Shown here: positions 1-11,266 of the stretch, piece by piece | How the letters are laid out: the number at the start of each line of letters is the position of its first letter | How positions within the stretch are numbered: the stretch's first letter is position 1 | Assembly: GCF_029407905.1 (NCBI RefSeq) | Contig: NC_073637.1 | Span: 45,198,501-45,262,500, forward strand | Reading direction: 5' to 3' | DNA length: 64,000 bases | From: Bubalus kerabau | Taxonomy: Eukaryota > Chordata > Mammalia > Artiodactyla > Bovidae | Translations under genes and position numbers: made by a program | The notes under the pieces: model-generated | Told to the model about the DNA's origin: nothing | Seen by the model: the letters and a program-made list of their open reading frames with translations, nothing else | The model's database searches: none

Positions 1-117
1 GGATTTTCCCTGCAAGAATACTGGAGTGGATGGCCATTTCCTCCTCCAGGGGATCTTCTCAACCCAGGGATCAAACTCACATCTCTTATATTACAGGCGG
101 AATCTTGAGCCACCCGG
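1..117 (-). mobile_element. Bov-tA SINE, cut by window edge
   Basis: Antisense Bov-tA: the ordered blocks for 'aagaatactggagtgg', 'ccaggggatcttctc' and 'cacccgggaa' (reverse of the SINE head) are all visible. The tail half lies outside the window. Ruminant-specific tRNA-derived SINE. Confidence 0.93.
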
Positions 118-2003
118 GAAACGGCCGCACCATTTTCCACAAACATCATAATTAATGCCGTCGGTAGAGTCTCCTTGGAAGGCCACGTGGATTCTGAGGA
201 TGCTGCTGTTTTCCACAGCATTCCTGACCTCCTCTTGGCCCTTTCCTTCATATCTCCTTCCTTTTATCATGTCATCATCTCTCCACATGGATTTGATTTT
301 GTTGGTTTTGATTTTTTTTTTTTAAAGAACCAAAAATCATTTAAGCATTGCTTGATAAGTGAGGTAGTCAACCAAACTGAGTATTGTACTTTGGGTCAAA
401 AACAAAATGACGACTAAATAATGAGACCAAATCTCTTGGGTAGGTGGATGGGCGGGGGAAGAATCATTAACTAGCCTGAGGGCAAACACTGGAGGAAGTC
501 TAACAAAGTTTTGAGAGTACAGTGTAAACAAGAAGTGTGTTCTCCCGGGGTGAGTGTGAGAAAGGACATTTAAATGAATTAACCGATGTATTTGTTTAAA
601 GTCTAGTCTCCTTTCTCTAAAGTGACACCTGGCATTGACAACTTTCTGTATTGTGCTGGAAATTTCCATGTCTACAGCTAACAAACACAAGGTATAAATG
701 CACTAGCTGGAACACACAAACGAAAATGTGTACCAGATGTCATCCATGAACGGAAACATGATCTCTGTTTAATAAATATTCTTCACAGAAAAATACACCT
801 GACCAAGAAAAAAAAATTTTTAATGACATCTTTACTACTGGGTTAGAGAAATAAAATTTTCTTTCTTGCGTTTAACTCATTTTCATTCAAGATACTGTTT
901 TACTAAGTTGCTTAAAGTGTGAGATGGGGTGGTAATAAATGCCAGTAGGTAATAAAACTATGGTAAATTAAAAAAAAAATTCTTTTCTAATCCACCAGTG
1001 CCTCCTTGACATAGTATAGAGTCCCAGTCAAGTAATCAGGAATTCTGACAAATCCAGGATTTTGCTCTTATCCTGTCATCAAGTTACTGTGAATTCCTCA
1101 GCCGTCCCCTCAAAGGCCCTCTTCAGATCTGAACACATGCAGTATTTTCCTACCTATCTCTTATCTGCACTGCAAAATTCCCTTTTCTTAGCTTTTAGGA
1201 ATAAATGAGCACTTTTAGCCTCTGATTACATTAAAGTATGTCATTTTTTTCTACATAAGTACCCTAAAAATTGATATACCTTAGCTGTCTTTCATTTATT
1301 GAATTATGAAAAACAGATCAACTTGGTTCACTGCTATAAAATAAATTGCCCTCCTAGTTATTTTGTCTGTTTACTCAATTCAAAATTTGAACAGTACTAT
1401 CATGTGTTTTTGGTATTCATATGACATTAGTACTTCGTAAATATGAATCATGCTATTAACTGTGTTCATAGTGACGATGTCTAATTATTGTGGTTTGCAT
1501 ACTACTCAACTCATCTTAAATTGTCAAAAGATTGAAAGAAATATTGGAAAGTACACTGCACATTTCCGTCTGCAACGGATAGCATACTATAGCCTGAACT
1601 TGATCTTTAAATACACATAATATTATGTAAAGTATACAGGAAACTAGTCCTACCTCAGTCAAGCCAACATAGTCCTGGAGAAACTCATGACTAACTCCAT
1701 GCAATAGAAATAAGATTATGAAATTGTTTTATTTGACAAAAGGAAGACATTTTTTAAACATTTTCACATTTAGATGTGTTTTTTTCACATTAACCAGGAT
1801 TGCTTTTTTTTTTTTTTTTACCTGCAAAAATAAGGGGAAACAATGATGGTAAGGTTTCACTAAATATGCAAAAGCAAAAAGATCATGGAGGGGGTATTAA
1901 AACATGTTTACATAATATTTGAGACAATAAAGGATGTAAATCTTTGAGAAAAGCAAGAAAAATGCATGATTTTGCAAGGTAGCTTTGGTCAATGGGGGTT
2001 TTT
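118..2003. other. Apparently single-copy DNA, no gene seen
   Basis: AT-rich, with short A/T runs (about 310-323, 969-979, 1805-1819). I recognise no interspersed repeat, splice-bounded exon or RNA gene. The reading frames here are short and resemble nothing known. Old repeats too diverged to see by eye may be present. Confidence 0.5.
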
Positions 2004-2294
2004 TAAATTATTTATTATTTTTGGCTGTGCTGGGTCTTCGTTGCTGTATATGGGCTTTTCTCTAGTTGTGGTGAGCAGGAACTTTTCATTTCAGTGTCCT
2101 CTCTTGTTGCGAAGCAGGGATTCTAGGGCACATGGGCCTCAGAATTTTGGGCACATGGGCTCAGTAGTTGTGGCTCTCAAGCTTAGTTGCCCTGTGGCAT
2201 GTGAAATCTTCTCAGACCAGGGAGCAGGGATAGAACCTATTTCCCCTACATTGGCAGGCAAATTCTTTACCACTGGTCCACCAGGGAGGTCCTG
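2004..2294 (-). mobile_element. CHR-type tRNA-derived SINE
   Basis: Antisense artiodactyl/cetacean CHR SINE. It opens with the T-rich tail and 'ttggctgtgctgggtcttc', continues with 'ctctagttgtgg' and 'cagtagttgtgg' blocks, and ends at the tRNA-like head 'ccaccagggaggtcc'. Older and more diverged than the Bov-tA copies nearby. Confidence 0.92.
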
Positions 2295-2455
2295 GGTAGT
2301 GTTTTTAATGCTTGGATTCTAAGGTGGGTTGGCCATCCAGAACAACAATCCCATGAAAGACCACACTTGCTGGTAGTGGCAAAGCTATTTAAGAAATATG
2401 CTTGTTATAGAAGGGATCATGAAAGCTGTCTTTTTGGAACTGATGTCCAGCTTTA

Positions 2456-2656
2456 GGGCTTCCATGGTGGCTCAGGGCTAAAGAATCCACCTGGAGATGG
2501 GGGTTCTATCCCTGGATCTGGACAATCCCCTGGAGAAGAAAATGGCAATCCACTCCAGTATTCTTGCCTGGGAAATCCCATGGACAAAGGAACCTGGTGG
2601 GTTCCAGTCCATGCGGTCGCAAAGAGTAGGACATGACTGAGCAACTAAACAACAAC
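2456..2656 (+). mobile_element. Bov-tA SINE
   Basis: Sense Bov-tA from 'gggcttccatggtggctcag' through 'aatcccctggagaag', 'cactccagtattcttgcctg' and 'catgactgagcaactaaac' to a 'aacaacaaca' tail. About 200 bases, essentially full length. Confidence 0.95.
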
Positions 2657-2928
2657 ATCCAACTTTAACCGCAGTAGTTTCTTCTGGAGGCACTAAAACA
2701 TCATTTTCTTTCACAATAATTCATTCTCAACCAAGAAGCCATCTGGGAATTGGCAAAAAAAATAAAAGTTTATTGCGCCACTCAGATGGAGAATCACCAG
2801 TAAGGAAAATAAAGAGAGTTAACAGCATACTTGCTTTTAATACTTCTTGGGTGGATTTCCCTGGACAGTCTGATTTTCCAGTATTTCTGCCAGATAAGTG
2901 CTTGGGCTTGGGGCATGCTGATCTGTCT

Positions 2929-3129
2929 ACAGCAGTCCTTCTCAAAGGGTGATTTCCTGAGCCAGGAGCACTCAAATCACCAGGGAACTTACTATTAATA
3001 GAAATGCCACTCATCATACCCCATACCAGACCCACTAAATCAGAATCACCAGTGTGGAGCCCACGTATGTTAAGACATCCCCTGGAGGGTTCCGATATTA
3101 ATACACACTGAGGGTTGAGAACCACTGGT
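2929..3129 (-). mobile_element. MER5A-like hAT DNA transposon relic
   Basis: Non-autonomous hAT-Charlie element. The ends are degenerate inverted repeats ('cagcagtccttctcaaag' and 'ggttgagaaccactgg'). The interior keeps MER5A landmarks: 'caccagggaact', 'agacccactaaatcagaa', 'cccctggagg'. Length about 200 bases fits MER5A. Confidence 0.8.
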
Positions 3130-3179
3130 CTCCAGCACATGGCCTGCCTAATTCTCATTCCATTCATTTTTCCTTCCTA

Positions 3180-3437
3180 TCAATGCCCTTCATTCAGCCC
3201 TAAACATCTAACTACATCCCACTCCTCCTCAAGTCTGACCCAGCTCTTTCTTTGAACTTTGACAATTCCCTTACTTGGAACAGCACTGATTGTTTACATA
3301 GCGCAGTTCATTACCTAAATCTGAAGTGATTTACCTGCACCGTGTCTTACATTGTCCTCTAAATTATTTCCTACCTGTGCTTCTTTTATCACCTTAACTG
3401 AATTAAAACCTGCCTCTTGAAGGCAGAAACTGTGTCT
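3180..3437 (+). mobile_element. Possible L2 LINE 3' fragment
   Basis: The stretch resembles the L2 3' region, ending in 'gaaggcagaaactgtgtcttgt', which parallels the L2 'gagggcagggactgtgtctt' block. Strongly diverged, so this is a tentative call. Confidence 0.4.
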
Positions 3438-3438
3438 T

Positions 3439-3641
3439 GTACAGCTGGCCCTCCGTGTTCGCAGAGCTTGCATCCTCAGGTTTTGCATCTATGGATTCAA
3501 CCAACCACAGACTCAGCAGAGGACTGTCTGTATTAATCCTTCACCGTTCACTATAAGGGACTTGAGCGTCCTTAGATTTGAGCATCCCTTGCAGGGGCTC
3601 CTGGAACCAATCCCCACGGACACCAAGGGGCAACTATACAG
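3439..3641. mobile_element. Tigger/pogo-group DNA transposon relic (MER2-like)
   Basis: Inverted ends: 'cagctggccctccgtgttcg' at the left and 'caccaaggggcaactata' at the right, with the typical inner blocks 'ggattcaaccaaccacagac' and 'taagggacttgagcgtcc'. A short internally deleted copy; exact subfamily unsure. Confidence 0.72.
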
Positions 3642-4606
3642 TCTTACTTCCCATAGCATCCATCAGTGTTTACGCTCTTGTTCGTCTCCTAATATGCCCT
3701 TTTCTTCATCCCACTGACTTCCAAGTTTCCAAATTCTTGCAGTTTTTCAAAGTTCAACCCCAAACGCTTTTTCTATATGTAGAAATATTCTTCTTCCTTG
3801 AAAAAAGACATCATAATTTTATCTTTTTAATTTTCCACTCCATACTGCTGTCATTTCTTTGCGTCTTCCCTCTCTCATCATTGAAGATGGAGATAATTGT
3901 TTTAAACCAGAGTTTTAAGTAATGTGGGAGGGGAGGAATAGTTTGCTTCAGGGTATGCATGTATGATGATTAGTTTATTTTCCCTCAATATTGAATGAAC
4001 TCTGATTTGGGGTAATCCAACTATTTACATAGGAAGTAACTCTCACATTTCAGAGAGAAGCAGTATCCCTCCTAGACACATTGCGGATCTGGGACAGGGT
4101 CTGTGTGATGGAGACAATTGTTGCAATTTGTGTGGTCTAATAAGTGGTCGCAGAAGAGTAGACACGAAGTAACAGGAATCTGCAGGAAATCAAGCCATAA
4201 GGAAACCAGGGCGACTTGAAGTCACATGGGTGAGGAAGAAAAGAACCTCACCCCAGGGTAAGGACCAGTAGCAGAAGGCTTAATTGCTACCATGTCATGG
4301 TGTGAACCCACTGTGTCGCTGCCTGAGCTAATGGGAACCTGATGCAGCCAGCTTCCTGAGCCCACCAATCCCGACTTCAAACACCACAGCCCCTCGTGCA
4401 GGATCGGGTGGACTGGAGTCCCGGGTTACTTCCTCTCCAACAAAGGAGCATCTCCCCCCGCCCCACATCCCCATCAGTTAATGCAGGCTGCATGGGACGT
4501 TGGCAGGGCTCTGGAACCAACCCCCCTGTTTTCCCCATTGAACACTCAATACTAACTTCCTGACCCCTCACAATGAAAATCTTCCAGACATAGTAGCCCC
4601 TCAAGA
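3642..4606. other. Unassigned DNA, no gene seen
   Basis: No recognisable repeat or coding exon. Frames here are short and lack protein-like composition. A C-rich patch near 4440-4465 is the only compositional feature. Confidence 0.45.
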
Positions 4607-4829
4607 GCCTCTTCCCTGGTGGCTTAGACGGTTAAAAAAAATCTGCCTGTAATACAGGAGACCTGGGTTCAGTCCCTGGGTTGGGAAGATCCCCTGGAGG
4701 AGGACATGGCAACCCACTCCAGTATTCTTGCCTGGCGAATCCCCATGGACAGAGGAGCCTGGCAGGGGCTACAGTCCATGGGGTCACAAAGAGTTGGACA
4801 TGACTGAGTGACTAAGCACACACACACCA
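4607..4829 (+). mobile_element. Bov-tA SINE
   Basis: Full-length sense copy: 'cttccctggtggcttagacgg', an internal A-run insertion at about 4634-4640, 'aagatcccctggaggagga', 'gagttggacatgactgagtg', then a short CA-rich tail. Confidence 0.95.
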
Positions 4830-6035
4830 AGAGCCTCTGGCTCTCTTGCTTACAGAGCCAGGAGCAAGAGAAAGCCCACAGGTCATTTGCCGGCAAATCC
4901 CACTGGGCCAACTGGGAGTGCAAATCAGGTGCTGAGGAAAGAGAGGTCTGGGGGGAGGGGAGCCAGAAACCTTCCAAGTCAGATCCAAGTCTAGTTCTCC
5001 TGTTTCTACCTACATCTATCACTTCTGTTTTGCTACCGGCTCCTGACAGGAAAATTCCAAAATGTCAGGCAAAGAATCCCTCCTGTTTATGTGACTGGAA
5101 AAGTGTTTACAGCCCCTAGTGTTTGGGGTCAGCCCCAAGCCCCAGGGCAAGCAAGCCTTAACCCAAGTCTCCTCTCTGAGGAAGGGGGCTGGGGGTGGGG
5201 CATGGTTCTGGAATATCAAGCTTCCTGGGCGCTCTCTCTCTTTTTTTTTTTTTTACTTCTATTCCCACCGACAGCCTTGGTGTTTTTCCTTTGCTGAGAG
5301 TTCCTAAGTTCCCTTTTTACAGCACTTAACATGTAAACTCCACACGAGGGTGAAAAGGTAGGTGTTTAAGACAGACAGCAACAGCTGGGATAAACTGCCT
5401 CTTAAAAAGACTGTCTTAATGAAATGCATCTCTTTATATTGGGGGCATTTGTAAGCAGAATGGGGATGAAACTTGAGAAGATCACACGATAACCAGGCTA
5501 TATCCTGTCGAGAGAGAGTGTTTCTCTAATAACACAAAGATGAGCTTCTCGATAGTCTGCCAGATAGCCGTCTTCCGGCCAGTGTCTCCCATCGTAAATC
5601 TTCCTTCTGACTTGGGTTTTCTGTAGATTTGTGAGGATAGAGCTCATTTTCGTGGAGAGAGGGACTAAGGAAAGATCTGGAACTCCTCCAGTTTAAAAAA
5701 AAAAAAAAAAAAAAAAGCCACCATTCTGCTTAATCAACTTTTGTTCCATCAGAATCAATATCCTGCAGAGGGTGGTTTTCATTGTTCTAAAGTCTGTTTG
5801 CAGGTGAAGGAGCAAAGATATGGTTCCTGATAAGGACTCTCTGAAAAGGAAAAGAAAATACTCCTCAAAATAGCCCAAAAAAGGGGTAGCGGGGGGCTCC
5901 CAAACTCTCCTTTTACAAATAAGCTTCCTTTTGTGAGAAACTCTGCCTGGCTTTGCATTCTCAAGATTTGTCAGTAACTTGACAGTGAAACAACCCCTCT
6001 CTTCCCAGGGTATCTATTATTTCTCAGTGAAAGGG
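4830..6035. other. Unassigned DNA with homopolymer runs, no gene seen
   Basis: Contains a poly(T) run near 5239-5255 and a poly(A) run at about 5694-5717, both hypermutable homopolymers. No TSD-bounded retroelement body was recognised beside either run. No exon-like frame. Confidence 0.5.
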
Positions 6036-6180
6036 CTCAGCCATTTACTAAGCATCTAAGAAGTCATGGGTCCTCTCTGAACCTTAGTTTCTTTATCTTT
6101 AATAGTAGATCCCTACCCTGGAGGTTGTAATTGAGGTAGCGTGTTTGAAATTATCTAACCTATGGTGGACACTCAATAAC
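6036..6180 (+). mobile_element. MIR SINE fragment
   Basis: MIR core and 3' part: 'ctctctgaaccttagtttcttt', then 'ggaggttgtaattgaggta' and 'gtggacactcaataac'. Diverged, as expected for this old mammalian SINE. Confidence 0.7.
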
Positions 6181-6229
6181 AACTACCCTACTTTTCTTGG
6201 TTTATCCACAGAATGGCTCGGTGGCAGGT

Positions 6230-6400
6230 TAAAATCTGAACTGGGTTCCTGTTTGGGCTACATTATTTTTCATGGCCCTAGATAAGTCCCCTCAGCTGGG
6301 ATCTGCCCTGAACTTCAGTCTCATTTGTTAAAACAGAATAATGATACCTCTTCTCATTTGAGAAAGGGCTTATGAGAGCCAAATGAACAAATAAAAATCT
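6230..6400 (+). mobile_element. MIR SINE fragment
   Basis: A second MIR-like segment: 'gaacttcagtctcatttgtt', 'aaaacagaataatgatacc', 'tgagagccaaatgaa'. The core order matches MIR sense orientation, with strong divergence. Confidence 0.6.
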
Positions 6401-6437
6401 TGTAATAGATGTTTGTGTATTTGTAAATGGTAAAGCA

Positions 6438-6657
6438 TGGGCTTCCCAGGTGGTTCCGTGGTAAAGAATCTGCCTGCCAATGTAGGAGACACAGCTCTAT
6501 CCCTCCATTGGGAACATCCCCTGGAAAAGGAAATGGCAGCCCACTCCAGTCTTCTTGCCTGGGAAATCCCATGGACAGAGGAGCCTGGCAGGCTGCAGTC
6601 CATGGGGGTCACAAAAGAGTCAGACATGACTTAACAACTAAACCACAACAACAGCAA
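6438..6657 (+). mobile_element. Bov-tA SINE
   Basis: Full-length sense copy: 'gggcttcccaggtggttccg', 'cactccagtcttcttgcctg', 'gagtcagacatgacttaac', ending in an 'acaacaacagc' tail. Confidence 0.95.
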
Positions 6658-7021
6658 AATGGTAAAGCACATAAATCAGGTTAGTGATAATCATTTATAG
6701 TTTTCATAATTGGATGAAAGGCATCTAATACTGTTGAAACCACACATATGCATAAGAAATAAAAGAAAAATGTTTTTTTCATAAAAAACAATTATTGTTA
6801 TCTTGTTCTAGTTTTGACTGTTGTTTGTTTTCTAATTTTGGCTTTTTTTTGATAAAAGTTTTTCTAGAGAAACTGTACCAATTGAGATGTTCTAAACATG
6901 TACTTTTGTGCTACAAGGAATAAACCCAGAAAACTAAGGTCTCTTGAAGTTCAAAATATATGGGTACTCACATAATTTCTTTTTTTCCATTGTAATGACT
7001 TTTTTCCCCTCAGATTGTAGT

Positions 7022-7134
7022 ACTTTTAAAACTTTATTCATTTATTTTAATTGGAGGGTAATTACTTTACAATACTGTGATGGTTTTAGCCACACATCAA
7101 GATGAATGGGCCAGAGGCATACATGGGTGACAAT
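7022..7134 (-). mobile_element. Ruminant L1 3' end fragment
   Basis: Antisense L1 3' UTR: 'ttttaattggagggtaat', 'tactttacaatactgtgatgg', 'cacacatcaagatgaat'. Severely 5' truncated to about 110 bases. Confidence 0.8.
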
Positions 7135-7667
7135 TTCTAAAACGCCATTTGAGGAGAAGATGGTGTATTGATGGCACTCCTCTTTCTCTGCTTGGGCTTC
7201 CTCAGCTTCCTGTGGGGGATGATGGCACTTGGGACCCAGCGTAGGTGGAACAGCTGGAGAGCCTCCTCGCCTCCTGATGTCACAGCTTATCAGTGTTGAC
7301 GGACAAAGCACATAAGGCCTTGTCTTCCTTGCTGACCAAACCATAAGCACACGTCTCTATTTCTACCGTGCTCTTTATTTTCTTGCAAAGGAAAGAGCCA
7401 CTTCATTGAAAACACTGAAATATATTGGAAGCAATTGATGCATTAATGTCGCTAAGCAAGGTCCACTCTTGGACCATGGTATAACCTAATTGTATCACTT
7501 ACCCAATCTTTTGCAGCTTTAGAGTTTAACATAGTCAACTGTTGATCATCATCAAAAGAAGTATCATAGATTCTATGAAAATCATAGGCACACAGGACCC
7601 TCCTTTTGATTTATGTTAACTGGGAGAGGAGTGGGAAGCTTGGATAATCTGCAAATTGACGAAATTT
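7135..7667. other. Unassigned DNA, no gene seen
   Basis: An antisense frame of about 100 codons runs across this stretch and the adjoining L1 end. It resembles no protein family I know and begins and ends without splice or start context, so I treat it as chance. No repeat recognised. Confidence 0.4.
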
Positions 7668-7880
7668 GTTGTTGATGTTGTTGTTTAGTCGCTAAGTGAC
7701 TCTTTGTGACGCCATGGACTACAGCCCGCAAGTCTCCTCTGTCCATGGAATTCTCCAGGCAAGAATACTGGAGTGGGTTGCCGTGTCCTTCTCCAGGGGA
7801 TCTTCTCGATCTAGGGATTGAATCCATGTCTCCAGCATTGCAGGTGGATTCTTTGTCACTGAGCCACCTGGGAAGCCCCA
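7668..7880 (-). mobile_element. Bov-tA SINE
   Basis: Antisense full-length copy: 'gttgttgtttagtcgctaag' tail, 'aagaatactggagtgggttg', 'ccaggggatcttctcgat', 'gagccacctgggaagcccc'. Confidence 0.95.
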
Positions 7881-8139
7881 AATTGAAGAATGCACATATT
7901 AAATAAAGAGAAATAACTATGACATAAGTGGAATACACACACGCAATTGATTAATACTTTTGGAAGAAACTAATCTCTGTAAGCTTTGTCTTGGAGCTGA
8001 CTGTGTCACAGAATTCCAACTGTATATATGATATGTGACAATGTTTTAGTGGAGTGCTTTGCTTTTGTTTAATAAAGAAAAGAAATATTACACCAAAGAA
8101 GTCTGAATTCACTTCTTCATCATAGATTAATAGGCAAAA

Positions 8140-8262
8140 ATCAATGAATTAATTGTTTATCCCATAAATCTTTAATAAGTACTTACTGTGTACTGTGCTT
8201 GGTGAACATGCATCGATGAATAAAACAGACATGGTCCCTACCCTCAGCATTGATATTTTGAT
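8140..8262 (-). mobile_element. L2 LINE 3' fragment
   Basis: Antisense L2 3' end: 'aataagtacttactgtgtactg', 'aataaaacagacatggtccc', 'taccctcagcattg' match the familiar L2 block order. Confidence 0.7.
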
Positions 8263-8424
8263 ATTAAAACAGCATGAGCAACTTTGATCTAAGGAAGGAA
8301 AAACTGGTATCCACATTCATGGTAACTTCCACTTTAACCGGGACCAGTGGGTAGGAAAGCGTCTCTCCCTGGCCACTTGTCAAGGCAAACCTGAGGCTGT
8401 CAGAGCAGCAGCCTGGCATAGCCA

Positions 8425-8645
8425 TCAAGACCACAGGCTCTGGAGTCAAACTGTCTGGGGTGAATCCTGAGTTCTCTCTAGCTGTGAGCTTTTAGGACAG
8501 ATACTTGATTTCCTTGTGAATCTGTAAAATAGGGGACATGTTAATACTTACCTCATGGGGCTGTTGTAATAATGAACTAAGTCAATAAAGAAAGCCGTTA
8601 GAACAATGCATAGAAAAGAGCAGGTGCTTAATAAATGTTAGCAAA
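8425..8645 (+). mobile_element. MIR SINE, nearly full length
   Basis: Good MIR: 'accacaggctctggagtcaa' head, 'tgaatctgtaaaataggggac', 'tacctcatggggctgttgt', and the tail 'aggtgcttaataaatgttagc'. Confidence 0.9.
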
Positions 8646-8739
8646 TTTAACCCATATCTGACATCATCTCCCATCATGGCTCCATACACAGCTCATGGTC
8701 CTGGTAGGATGACATCTACCTCAACATCTGCCACAGTTT

Positions 8740-9055
8740 CCCTTGCCTGCCCTCTCCTCAACCCCTCCATGCTTTTACACATGGCATACCATCAGCCCGG
8801 AGAGCCTTACCATCTATTTTGTTCCTAAAAACCTTTTCTTGTGCTCATCAAAGCTCAGTTTAAGATCATGTCCTCTGGAAAAATCCTCCTTGTCCCTGAC
8901 TGCCAATGATTGGGTCCTCCTCTGCCCTGCTCAACCAACAGCTGTGCATAACTCTAACCTATACTGCCCCCTGGACTTGGAGTGCTTATTTGTATGTTCC
9001 ATCAGACCAGATGAGGTGTGTTAAAAAAAAAAAAGAAGAAGATTTAGTGAATGAA
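8740..9055 (+). mobile_element. L2 LINE 3' fragment
   Basis: L2 3' region: 'aagctcagtttaagatcatg' then 'aaaaatcctccttgtccctg', 'cccctggacttggagtgct', ending near 'gtgaatgaatagaa'. Diverged. Confidence 0.6.
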
Positions 9056-9095
9056 TAGAAGAAAGAGGAGGAAGGAAGAAAGGAAAGAAAGATGG
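9024..9095 (+). repeat. Purine-rich low-complexity tract
   Basis: Almost uninterrupted A/G sequence: an A-run followed by aag, gga and gaaa steps. Likely a decayed A-rich retroelement tail or microsatellite-derived tract. Confidence 0.75.
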
Positions 9096-9170
9096 CTCAA
9101 TCCTTGGAACAACCTCACAGGGATATGTACTTGTATTCTGTGGAGCAGGCAATAAGATAAACTTTTTTAA

Positions 9171-9328
9171 AGTGAAAGTCGCTCAGTCACATCTGACTGT
9201 GACCCCATGGACTATACATGGGGTGGGTAGCCGATCCCTTCTCCAGGGGATCTTCCCAACCCAGGGACTGAACCCAGGTCTCTGGCACTGCAGGTGAATT
9301 CTTTACCAGCTGAACCACTAGGGGAGCA
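9171..9328 (-). mobile_element. Bov-tA SINE with internal deletion
   Basis: Antisense copy: 'aagtgaaagtcgctcagtc' tail and 'ccaggggatcttcccaac' to 'gaaccactaggggag' head. About 50 bases normally between 'catggactat' and the 'gggtgggt' block are missing. Confidence 0.92.
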
Positions 9329-9677
9329 AGATTTATTTATTTTATTTATTTACTTTTGGCTGTGCTGTGTCTTTGGTGCTGCACGAGGGCTTTCTCTAGT
9401 TGTGGCAAGCGGGAGTCACTTTTTGTTGTGGTGCCTGGCTTCTCGTCGCAGCGGCTTCTCTTGTTGCAGAGCACAAGCTCCAGGCACACAGGCTTCAGTA
9501 GTTACCTTGGGTGGGCTCTGTAGTTGCAGTTCACGGGTTCTAGAGCGAGGCCTCGGTAGTTGTGGCACCGGGTTCAGTTGCTCCACGGCATGTGGGATCT
9601 TGCCGGACCAGGGATCGAACTGGCGTCCCTTGCATTGCAAGGCAAATTCTTCACCACCGGACCACCTGGGAAGCCCG
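9329..9677 (-). mobile_element. CHR SINE, full length
   Basis: Antisense CHR of about 350 bases: 'tttacttttggctgtgctg', 'ctctagttgtggcaagcggg', 'cttctcttgttgcagagca', 'ccacggcatgtgggatcttg', 'ccacctgggaagccc'. It directly abuts the preceding Bov-tA head, so the two SINEs are head to tail. Confidence 0.95.
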
Positions 9678-9724
9678 AGATAAGCTTCCCGAAGAGCCCT
9701 GAATCTGATCATTATTGCTATTAC

Positions 9725-10230
9725 TGAGTCCAAGCTCCTCCTGCTCGCCACATGACAGGCCAATAAAACAAGAGAAGAGCTGTTGGGGCCAGGAGGGATA
9801 CTGATTTTATTCAGAAAGCTAGCAGACCAAGAAGATGCTGGACTAGAATCCCAAAGAACCATCTTACCTGAGTTAGAATTCAGACATCTTTTATACTCAA
9901 AGGGGGAGGCAGTAAAATCAAACATTTCCTGGTTCTGGTCAGACTCTGGAAGGGATACTTAATTTCTTCCTCTTGGTGTTATTCACAGGTGAGCCTAGTC
10001 AGGATGTTTCCTGTGAACTAAACAAAGCTTGACGCTTGTTACCTGGGAAGCAGTGTAGTCAGAGATGCACCATCACCTATAATTTAAGCTCATAGGCAAC
10101 ATTTCTTTAGTGGTTAATCTGTAATAGAATACAAAGTTTCTTCCCTGTTGCATTGCCTTCTCCAGACTCTACCATGCTCTGCTACTGGCCTGAAGAGATA
10201 CACGCAAGCAGAGACTGAGCTAAAAACCAG
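9725..10230 (-). mobile_element. Probable solo LTR of a class I (gamma-like) ERV
   Basis: Read antisense, the stretch has LTR signals in the right order: a TATA box (TATAAAA, complement of 9889-9895), an AATAAA poly(A) signal 78-83 bases downstream (complement of 9806-9811), then a U5-like end closing at 'tgagtcc' (complement of a ...CA end) at 9725. No internal viral sequence or primer-binding site is seen on either side, so a solo LTR fits best. The upstream border (about 10230) and a TSD could not be fixed. Alternative: an unrelated promoter-like chance arrangement. Confidence 0.5.
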
Positions 10231-10254
10231 AAGCTGCTAACTTTTTTCTTCCTT

Positions 10255-10530
10255 AATATATATATTTTGTTCAAGTACAGTTGACTTACAATGTTTCAGG
10301 TGCACAGCAAGGTGATTCAGTTATACATATACACATATTATTTTTGAAATTATTTTCCATTATAGATTATTACATTATTACATCATTACATTGTAGGTTA
10401 TTACAAGATATAATTCCCTGTGCTATTCAGTTATTACAAGATATAGTTCCCTGTGCTATACTGTAAACTCTTGTTGCTTGTTGCATATCTATTTTTAAAA
10501 TCAGAAATCGAGCATTCTATTCATTCTAAG
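10255..10530 (-). mobile_element. L1 3' end fragment with internal tandem duplication
   Basis: Antisense L1 (L1MA-type) 3' UTR: 'aagtacagttgacttacaatg', 'ggtgattcagttatacatat', 'ttattttccattatag'. The block around 'ttccctgtgctat' occurs twice in tandem (33-base unit, 10398-10430 and 10431-10463), one difference in the first 29 bases. Confidence 0.85.
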
Positions 10531-10749
10531 TCAAACAGGTGGAATCAAAATCTCATAAACTTTTTAGTTAGACAAAGATTCATGACTTCTAATATATATA
10601 TATTATACATATTATTTATATGTATGTGTACAAAAGCTTTTTTACTATGCTTGATAAAGGCTTGAGAAAGAACATCAAAAAAAAAAAAGAAAAAAGAAGA
10701 GATGGAGAAATTGGAAAACATAAACTAAATGAAGAAACATAACTAAATG

Positions 10750-11266
10750 GAAGAAAAGTTATGACCAACCTAGACAGCATATTAAAAAGCAGAGACATTA
10801 CTTTGCCAACAAAGGTCCGTCTAGCCAAACCTATGGTTTTTCCAGTAATCATGTATGGGTGTGAGAGTTGGACTATAAAGAAAGCTGAGCACCAAAGAAT
10901 TGATGCTTTTGAACTGTGGTGTTGGAGAAGGCTCTTGAGAGTTCCTTGGACTGCAAGGACATCCAATCAGTCCATCCTGAAGGAAATCAGTCCTGAATAT
11001 TCATTGGAAGGACTGATGCTGAAGCTGAAACTCCAATACTTTGGCCACCTGATGCAAAGAACTGACTCATTTGAAAAGACCCTGATGCTGAGAAAGATTG
11101 AAGGCAGGAGGAAAAGGGGATGACAGAGGATGAGATGGTTGGATGGCATGACTGACTCAATGGACATGTGTTTGAGTAAACTCCGGGAGTTGGTGATAGA
11201 CAGGGAGGCCTGGCGTTCATGGGGTCACAAAGAGTTGGACACAACTGAGTGACTGAACTGAACTGA
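10750..11266 (+). mobile_element. BovB (RTE) LINE, 5'-truncated
   Basis: About 517 bases of BovB 3' end in sense orientation, coding a C-terminal stretch of the BovB reverse transcriptase ('MTNLDSILKSRDITLPTKV', then 'YGCESWTIKKAEHQRID') and ending in the BovB tail 'gactgaactgaactg'. A 9-base TSD 'aactaaatg' flanks it (10741-10749 and 11267-11275). BovB is an RTE retrotransposon that entered ruminant ancestors by horizontal transfer (known). The fragment cannot move. Confidence 0.95.

Noticed and set aside
7042..7350. Antisense frame of 102 codons considered as a processed pseudogene
   Set aside because: The last third is antisense L1 3' UTR and the remainder matches no protein I recognise.
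9416..9925. Antisense open frame of 169 codons
   Set aside because: Entirely explained by an antisense-read CHR SINE plus the probable LTR.
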